Assembly: GCA_046765875.1 (NCBI GenBank)
Contig: JBKPSJ010000030.1
Location: 1 to 12,882 of the forward strand
Origin: DASRHY01 sp046765875
GTDB lineage: Bacteria; Actinomycetota; Actinomycetes; Propionibacteriales; Kribbellaceae
DNA length: 12,882 nucleotides
Direction of reading: 5' to 3'
The notes under the pieces were generated by a model. It worked only from the letters and a program-made list of their open reading frames with translations. It ran no database searches and was not told the origin of the DNA. A program made the position numbers and the translations under genes. Of this stretch, positions 8,005 to 12,882 are shown piece by piece (positions within the stretch are counted from its first letter, which is position 1; each line of letters starts with the position of its first letter).

Positions 8005-10014
8005 ATGAGCGACAAGGACCAGCCGCCGCGCCAGCAGCCGTCCGACCAGGACGTGAACAAGGACGGGGACGGCCCGCGGCGTCCGCACGACCGGCCGTGG
8101 CGTACCGAGGGTCTGCCGTCGGACGGTCCACCCAAGCGGCCGCGGTGGCTGCGGCTGGTCGCCTACATCGTCACCGGTTACCTGGTGCTCTTCCTGATCA
8201 CCACGGTGCAGGACCGGATGTCCGGAGCGACCGAGACCGTCGCCTACACCGAGTTCACCGCCCAGGTGGACAAGGGCAATGTCGCCGAGGTGTTCTCCCG
8301 GGGCAACACCATCGAGGGCACGCTCAGAAACGCGGCACCGGTTCCGGGCAAGAGCGATTCGACGTACACGAAATTCAACACCGAGCGGCCGACCTTCGCC
8401 GACGACAACCTGTTCGCCGAACTGCAGCAGAGCGGCGCAACCGTACGGGCCACCCCGGTCACGCAGGAGCGCGGCGTTCTGTGGAACCTGCTGATCTCCT
8501 TCGCACCGTTCGTGCTTCTGATCGCCTTCTACTGGTGGCTGTTCCGGCGCCAGCAACGCGCGGGCGGTCTGGGCGGGCTGCTCGGCGGCGGCAGACAGAA
8601 GAAGCCCGTCGATCCGGAGAGCGTACGAACCAACTTCGACGACGTGGCCGGCATCGACGAGGTCAAGGCGGAGATCACCGAGGTCGTCGACTATCTGAAG
8701 GAGCCCGACAAGTACCGGCGGCTCGGTGCCCGGGTTCCGAAGGGCGTGTTGCTCGCGGGTGAGCCGGGCACCGGCAAGACTCTGCTGGCCAGGGCCACCG
8801 CGGGCGAGGCCGGCGTTCCATTCTTCTCGGCGAGCGCCTCGGAGTTCATCGAGATGATCGTCGGCGTCGGCGCCAGCCGGGTCCGCGAGCTGTTCGGTGA
8901 GGCGCGCAAGGTCGCGCCCTCGATCATCTTCATCGACGAGATCGACACCATCGGCCGCGCCCGTGGCGGGGCCCGGTCGTTCGGCGGTCATGACGAGGGG
9001 GAGCAGACGCTCAACCAGATCCTGACCGAGATGGACGGCTTCACAGGGACCGAGGGTGTCGTCGTGCTGGCCGCGACGAACCGGCCGGACGTGCTCGATC
9101 CCGCGTTGCTCCGCCCGGGCCGGTTCGACCGTACGATCACGGTCCACGCGCCGGACCAGAAGGGTCGCGAGCAGATCCTGCAGGTACACGCGAGGGGCAA
9201 GCCGCTCGGGCCGGACGTCGACCTCGCCGCGATGTCGCGTTCCACCCCGGGTATGACCGGCGCCGACCTCGCCAACCTGATGAACGAGGCGGCGCTGGCG
9301 GCCGCACGACTGGGCCAGTCGGCCATCTCGCAACGCGACCTCACCGACGCCCTGGAGAAGATCCAGCTCGGCACCGCCCGCAACGTCGTGATGCCCGAGG
9401 AGGAGCGCCGCCGGACCGCGTACCACGAGGGCGGGCACGCGCTGCTCGGCATCATCCAGGTCGGCGCCGACCCGGTGCGCAAGGTCTCGATCATCCCGCG
9501 CGGCCGTGCGCTCGGCGTCACCCTGTCCACACCGGAGATGGACCGGTACGGATACGACGTGGGCTACCTGCGCGGGCGCATTATCGGCGCGCTCGGTGGT
9601 ATGGCGGCCGAGCAGGAGGTGCTCGGCGTGGTGACCACCGGCGCCGAGAGCGACCTGGAGACCGCGACCAGGATCGCGCGGTCGATGGTGGGCCGGTGGG
9701 GGATGTCCGATGCCGTCGGCCCGGTCTCGGTGCTGCCGGCCGAGGGCGACCCCAGGCTGGCCGGGATCTCCGAGGAACTCCTCAACACCGTCGACGAAGA
9801 AGCCCGGCGGCTGATCGAGGAGTGCTACCAGGAGGCCCGGCGGCTGCTGCGCGACAACCGGCCTCGCCTGGACTCGATCGCCGAACAGCTCCTGCTCCAC
9901 GAGACCCTCGACGAGGCCGACGTGTACGCCGCGGCGGGCGTACCGCACGACGCCATGGCCGCAGCCGAGCCGGCCGAGTCGCTGCCACGAGACTCGGCCG
10001 AAGGCACGACCTGA
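8005..10014 (+). CDS. ftsH: FtsH-type ATP-dependent zinc metalloprotease, atypical pore
   Basis: A 669-residue membrane AAA protease. It has a hydrophilic N-terminal extension (1-48, Pro/Asp/Arg-rich), TM1 at about 49-68, an extracytoplasmic domain at 69-158 and TM2 at about 161-181. The AAA domain has Walker A GEPGTGKT (252-259), Walker B IIFIDEID (307-314) and the second region of homology ending LLRPGRFDR, with Arg370 and Arg373 as likely finger residues. The M41 protease domain has HEGGH (474-478) with the third zinc ligand probably Asp550 in AESDL. It degrades membrane and unstable proteins in the canonical family. The pore loop reads EMIVGVGA instead of the usual EMFVGVGA (Ile285 for Phe). 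Two other changes are Glu253 in Walker A and Gly332 in HDEGEQ. GGAGG sits 5 nt before the ATG. It is probably a second, specialised paralogue. Confidence 0.93.
   Translation: MSDKDQPPRQQPSDQDVNKDGDGPRRPHDRPWRTEGLPSDGPPKRPRWLRLVAYIVTGYLVLFLITTVQDRMSGATETVAYTEFTAQVDKGNVAEVFSRGNTIEGTLRNAAPVPGKSDSTYTKFNTERPTFADDNLFAELQQSGATVRATPVTQERGVLWNLLISFAPFVLLIAFYWWLFRRQQRAGGLGGLLGGGRQKKPVDPESVRTNFDDVAGIDEVKAEITEVVDYLKEPDKYRRLGARVPKGVLLAGEPGTGKTLLARATAGEAGVPFFSASASEFIEMIVGVGASRVRELFGEARKVAPSIIFIDEIDTIGRARGGARSFGGHDEGEQTLNQILTEMDGFTGTEGVVVLAATNRPDVLDPALLRPGRFDRTITVHAPDQKGREQILQVHARGKPLGPDVDLAAMSRSTPGMTGADLANLMNEAALAAARLGQSAISQRDLTDALEKIQLGTARNVVMPEEERRRTAYHEGGHALLGIIQVGADPVRKVSIIPRGRALGVTLSTPEMDRYGYDVGYLRGRIIGALGGMAAEQEVLGVVTTGAESDLETATRIARSMVGRWGMSDAVGPVSVLPAEGDPRLAGISEELLNTVDEEARRLIEECYQEARRLLRDNRPRLDSIAEQLLLHETLDEADVYAAAGVPHDAMAAAEPAESLPRDSAEGTT
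9971..10000. terminator. Perfect 10-bp hairpin at the 3' end of the FtsH gene
   Basis: CGGCCGAGTC (9971-9980) and its exact reverse complement (9991-10000) flank a 10-nt loop. It ends 11 nt before the FtsH stop codon, within the coding sequence. The converging SDR gene ends only 5 bp beyond that stop. A hairpin here could act on transcripts from either strand. There is no T-run on either side, so intrinsic termination is uncertain; RNA protection is another possibility. Confidence 0.4.
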
Positions 10015-10019
10015 GCGGC

Positions 10020-10748
10020 TCAGCGGGAGACCAGCTGCTGGCCTCCGTCGATGTCGTACGTCGCCCCGGTCAGGGCGGTGTTGGTCATGAGGTGCACGGC
10101 GAGTGCGGCGACGTCGGTGGGCTGGACTACCCGCCGGATCGGCAGCGTGTCACGAAGCTCGGCACGTCGCGCGTCGAGATTGTCGCCGAGCAGTGATGCC
10201 GACAGCGGCGTGTCGACGAACCCGGCGGCGATCAGGTTGATCCGGACCGGCGCGATCTCGACGGCGAGGCTGGCCGTCAGGGCCGGGAGTGCGGCGGTCA
10301 TCGCCGCCATGAGCCCGACCGCCAGCCTGGGATTGCGACCGCCGGTGCCGCCCATGAACAGCAGTGCGCCGCCGGGACGGACCTTGCCTATGCTGTACCG
10401 TGCGACGCCGACCATCAGCATCGGGTGCTCCTGCAATGCGCGGCGTGCCTCTTCGAAGTCCATGTCCTTGAGCGCCGCGTAGTACGGAGCGCCCGCGGTC
10501 ACCATCACATGGTCGATGGGTCCGTCGAGCCCGGCGAAGAAGGCTTCGAGCGCGGCCGAGTCGTTGGCGTCGAAGGACGCGGTGCCGGCCGCACCGAGCT
10601 CGGCCGCCGCGTTCTTCAGTCGGTCCGGATCCCGGCCGGTCAGGATGACGTCTGCTCCCTCGGCTCGAGCCAGGCGCGCCGTCTCCAGCCCGATCCCGGC
10701 GCTGCCGCCGATGACGACGACGGTCCGGTCTTGCAGTTGGCCGGTCAT
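10020..10748 (-). CDS. SDR-fold protein lacking the Tyr-x-x-x-Lys catalytic pair
   Basis: A 242-residue short-chain dehydrogenase/reductase fold. The nucleotide-binding glycine motif GGSAGIG (14-20) is intact, TAG (84-86) replaces the usual NAG, and the C-terminus (ALTGATYDIDGGQ) is typical of classical SDRs. In the catalytic helix, aligning ASLAVEI with the usual helix end puts Met147 at the Tyr position and Thr151 at the Lys position, so the proton-relay pair appears missing. It may bind NAD(P) without classic SDR chemistry or use other residues. The start is ATG 10748-10746, in TGATG with the stop of the oxidoreductase; GGAGG at 10756-10760 is 7 nt upstream. The gene is co-transcribed and coupled with that oxidoreductase. 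Substrate unknown. Confidence 0.85.
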   Translation of the reverse strand: MTGQLQDRTVVVIGGSAGIGLETARLARAEGADVILTGRDPDRLKNAAAELGAAGTASFDANDSAALEAFFAGLDGPIDHVMVTAGAPYYAALKDMDFEEARRALQEHPMLMVGVARYSIGKVRPGGALLFMGGTGGRNPRLAVGLMAAMTAALPALTASLAVEIAPVRINLIAAGFVDTPLSASLLGDNLDARRAELRDTLPIRRVVQPTDVAALAVHLMTNTALTGATYDIDGGQQLVSR

Positions 10749-12088
10749 CAGTTTGCCTCCGCTGCGATCGCCTTGCGCAATGCTTTCAGCGCCTCGACAT
10801 AGATCTCGGAGAACGTCGGGAACGGCTGGATGGTGTCGAGCAGGATGTGCAGCGGAACGTGGGCACGGATGGCGAGGGTTGCCTGCTGCAGCCATTCGCC
10901 GGCCTCGGGCCCGAGCGCATAGGCACCGGTCAGTCGTTCGCCGTCGCTGAGAATTGTCAGGAACCCGTTGCTCTCGGCGTACCTGCGGGTGTAGGTGGCC
11001 GTCTTCGCAACAGCGGCCACTGCGATTGTGGCGCTGAACCGGCCCGTGCCCTCGCCGACCGCGGCGGCCTGCGGATCGGTGTAGACGACCCGCGGAACGG
11101 CTTCGTAGTTCGCCTCACGCGGCTCGCCGAGGATGTTCGCCGCCACGACGCGGCCCTGGTATTTGCCGACATGGGTCAAGGGCCACAGGCCGGTGATGTC
11201 TCCGATCGCCCAGAGGCCATCCGCCACCCGGAGGTACGAGTCGACCGGCACGCCCTTCCCGTCCGACTCGATCCCGACCGTCTCCAAGCCGAGTTCGTGC
11301 ACCCGTGGCCGCCGGCCGGTGGCGACCAGCAGCCGATCGCCGCGCTGCTCGCTCCCGTCGTCGAACTCGACGACGAAGTCCTCGCCGTCACGACGCACGG
11401 CCGTTGCGGCGCTGGACAACACCAGCTCGATGCCGTCGCGCTGCAAGGCCTCGCCGAGCGCCTCGCCCAGTGGTGCCGGCTCCCGTGCGAGCAGATGGGC
11501 GGACCTCTCGGCGATCACCGCCTCGCCGCCGAGCCGGCGAACCGCCTGCGCCATCTCCACCCCGACCGGCCCACCGCCGAGGATGACCAGGCGACGCGGA
11601 AGCTCCTTCATCGAGGTCGCCTCACGACTCGTCCAGACCCCGTCGAGCTCGCGGAGACCCGGAATCGGCGGGATCACCGCGTCGGCGCCGTTCGCCAGCA
11701 CGATGTGGTCCGCTGTGTGCCGTGCGCCGCCGACCTCGACCACGCCCGGTCCCGCGAGCCGGCCGGTGCCGCGCAGCAGCGCGATGTTGTTGTCCGCCAG
11801 CCAGCGCTCCTGTCCGGCGTCGGAGTAGTCCGAGACCATGAAGTCCCGCCAGGCGAACGCCGCCTGGACGTTCACGTCGGCGGTCGCGAGCGCGTCCCGC
11901 GCGTCCTGAACCGCCTCGCCGGGCCGCAGCAGCGTCTTGGACGGGATGCAGGCCCAGTACGAACACTCGCCACCCACCAACTCGCGCTCCACCACGGCGA
12001 CCCGCAGGCCTCCGTCGGCCAGTGCGCCCGCGCAGTGCTCACCGGGCGAACCTCCGCCGAGGACGATCACGTCGTAGTCGCTGCTCAT
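10748..12088 (-). CDS. FAD/NAD(P)-dependent disulfide oxidoreductase (dihydrolipoamide dehydrogenase-like)
   Basis: A 446-residue class I pyridine nucleotide-disulfide oxidoreductase. The FAD motif GGGSPG is at 11-16. The redox pair is C42 and C47 in GGECSYWACIPSK, with the standard four-residue spacing. The NAD(P) motif GGGPVGVE is at 171-178, with Glu194 at the end of the next strand, which suggests NADH over NADPH. The second FAD contact AIGD is at 294-297 and the C-terminal dimerisation domain at about 330-446. The C-terminal active-site motif reads QPFPTFSE (421-428) where classic members have HxHPTxxE, so the catalytic histidine is absent. Start ATG 12088-12086 is preceded by AAAGG. It lies 41 bp downstream of the Bax inhibitor-type gene. 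It could be a quinone, disulfide or small-molecule reductase; it is probably not a true Lpd. Confidence 0.9.
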   Translation of the reverse strand: MSSDYDVIVLGGGSPGEHCAGALADGGLRVAVVERELVGGECSYWACIPSKTLLRPGEAVQDARDALATADVNVQAAFAWRDFMVSDYSDAGQERWLADNNIALLRGTGRLAGPGVVEVGGARHTADHIVLANGADAVIPPIPGLRELDGVWTSREATSMKELPRRLVILGGGPVGVEMAQAVRRLGGEAVIAERSAHLLAREPAPLGEALGEALQRDGIELVLSSAATAVRRDGEDFVVEFDDGSEQRGDRLLVATGRRPRVHELGLETVGIESDGKGVPVDSYLRVADGLWAIGDITGLWPLTHVGKYQGRVVAANILGEPREANYEAVPRVVYTDPQAAAVGEGTGRFSATIAVAAVAKTATYTRRYAESNGFLTILSDGERLTGAYALGPEAGEWLQQATLAIRAHVPLHILLDTIQPFPTFSEIYVEALKALRKAIAAEAN

Positions 12089-12129
12089 ATCTCGCCTTTC
12101 TCGGTCGGTGGTGGTGTGAGGGACAGTAC

Positions 12130-12792
12130 TCAGCTGCTATTCGAGCGGGAGAAGATCTGCAGGAAGAACAAGAAGACGTTCAGGATGTCGAGGAAGATCG
12201 ACGCGGCCAGGAACGGTGCGGAGTCGATGTTCTGGGTACGCCGCAGCCGCTGGAAGTCGTACATCGTCAGACCGGCGAAGATCACCAGGCCGAGGATCGA
12301 GTAGATCAGCGCTCCGTTCGGGATGTTCACGAAGATCAGCACGATGCCGAACACGATCAGCGCGATCAGAGCCCACGTCAGGATCCGCGCGAGCGCTGAC
12401 AGGTCGCGGCGAGTGGCGTAGCCGGCCGCGCCGAAGCCCGCGATGAACAAAGCGGTCGCGCCGCCCGCCTGCCAGAGTGCCTGCGGATTGGTACTGGCGT
12501 AGTAGACGAGCGTCGGCGCCGTGGCCAGGCCCATCAGCAGGCCGAAGCCGAACAGCAGAGCAACGGTCATCTCGCGAGACCTGCGTGCGGCGAAGCGCAT
12601 ACCGAGCAGGCAGGCGAAGGCGCCGATGAAGGCCACGATCGCGACGAAGCCGGACAGGTTGCGGCCGAGGTAGGCGCCGAGTGCGAACACGCCGGTGGTG
12701 GCCGCGACGTACAACATCGTCTGCCCGAACAAGGTATGGGTCCGGTCGCGCGCCGCCGCCTCGCCAGGGCCCCAAGCAACTGATTCGGCCAT
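12130..12792 (-). CDS. Bax inhibitor-1/YccA-YbhL family membrane protein
   Basis: A 220-residue polytopic membrane protein with about seven hydrophobic segments spread from about residue 26 to the C-terminus. It has family-like features: FGQTMLYVAATTG near the first helix, then FGFGLLMGLATAPTL, a GLTMYDFQRLRR segment and a C-terminal helix LDILNVFLFFLQIF. Members (TMBIM/BsYetJ group) are implicated in proton-sensitive calcium leak; in bacteria YccA also interacts with FtsH in E. coli. I chose ATG 12792 because CGGAG lies 8 nt upstream and the length matches YccA/YbhL. The frame is open to ATG 12831 or GTG 12837, which have no clear Shine-Dalgarno but cannot be excluded. It may share a transcript with the oxidoreductase pair 41 bp downstream. 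The 45 bp beyond 12837 hold no feature I can support. Confidence 0.9.
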   Translation of the reverse strand: MAESVAWGPGEAAARDRTHTLFGQTMLYVAATTGVFALGAYLGRNLSGFVAIVAFIGAFACLLGMRFAARRSREMTVALLFGFGLLMGLATAPTLVYYASTNPQALWQAGGATALFIAGFGAAGYATRRDLSALARILTWALIALIVFGIVLIFVNIPNGALIYSILGLVIFAGLTMYDFQRLRRTQNIDSAPFLAASIFLDILNVFLFFLQIFSRSNSS

Positions 12793-12882
12793 GTCGCTGA
12801 CTCCGTTCGGAGAGGTTGCCGGAGCTGTCATGTCCACTGTGGCGGCTCGACCCGGTGTCGCGCACCAGTGAAGTCCCTGGCA

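Noticed and set aside
6861..8135. 424-codon minus-strand frame under the membrane protein and FtsH start
   Set aside because: It is rich in Asp/Arg/Gly/Gln with no membrane or domain pattern and is antisense to a clear membrane protein.
7822..9948. 708-codon open frame antisense to the FtsH gene
   Set aside because: It is a shadow: in very GC-rich genes the opposite strand often stays open. Its translation shows no domain and has a composition dominated by Arg/Gly/Asp/Val/Leu, while the FtsH frame has every family motif.
10847..12304. 485-codon plus-strand frame antisense to the oxidoreductase gene
   Set aside because: It has no recognisable motif, spans two real minus-strand genes and their gap, and reflects GC-driven lack of stops.

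Overview
The window is high-GC DNA of an actinobacterium. Evidence is the strong G/C third-position bias, GTG starts, the tightly overlapping genes, the frequent GTACG words and the types of protein encoded. A member of the Propionibacteriales such as Kribbella would fit, but that is an inference from style and not from a marker gene. I see no rRNA, tRNA, CRISPR array, insertion sequence or phage gene. The sequence looks like ordinary chromosome, almost fully coding, with at least eleven complete genes and one partial gene.

Left block (1-4621, all minus strand, read right to left). A four-gene operon encodes a small lipoprotein with a duplicated Cys-Leu-Arg motif, a membrane-anchored efflux adaptor carrying a peptidoglycan-binding domain, a MacB/LolD-type ABC ATPase and a MacB/FtsX-type permease. 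All four genes are linked by 4-bp stop/start overlaps. After a 99-bp gap that carries an 11-bp-spaced direct repeat come a PIG-L family deacetylase and, again with a 4-bp overlap, the first 54 residues of a probable sensor kinase cut off by the window edge.

Centre (4622-6690). Divergent from the efflux operon lies an OmpR-family response regulator and its histidine kinase, overlapping by 4 bp. The space between the two transcription units holds a 38-bp dyad with 15-bp arms. I read this as a shared operator through which the two-component system probably controls both itself and the exporter.

Right block. A multi-spanning membrane protein of unknown function (6813-7982) is followed 22 bp later by an FtsH-type AAA protease (8005-10014). 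The protease keeps its zinc site, but its pore motif has Ile where canonical FtsH has the essential Phe. Convergent to it, and separated by 5 bp, is a minus-strand pair: an FAD/NAD(P) disulfide oxidoreductase (10748-12088) translationally coupled to an SDR-fold protein that lacks the Tyr-x-x-x-Lys catalytic pair (10020-10748). Upstream of these is a Bax inhibitor-1 family membrane protein (12130-12792). A perfect 10-bp hairpin near the end of the FtsH gene may terminate transcription for the converging units.

The points most worth a second look are the membrane protein plus atypical FtsH pair, the catalytically incomplete SDR coupled to a reductase, and the exporter/two-component module with its dyad operator and duplicated-motif lipoprotein.
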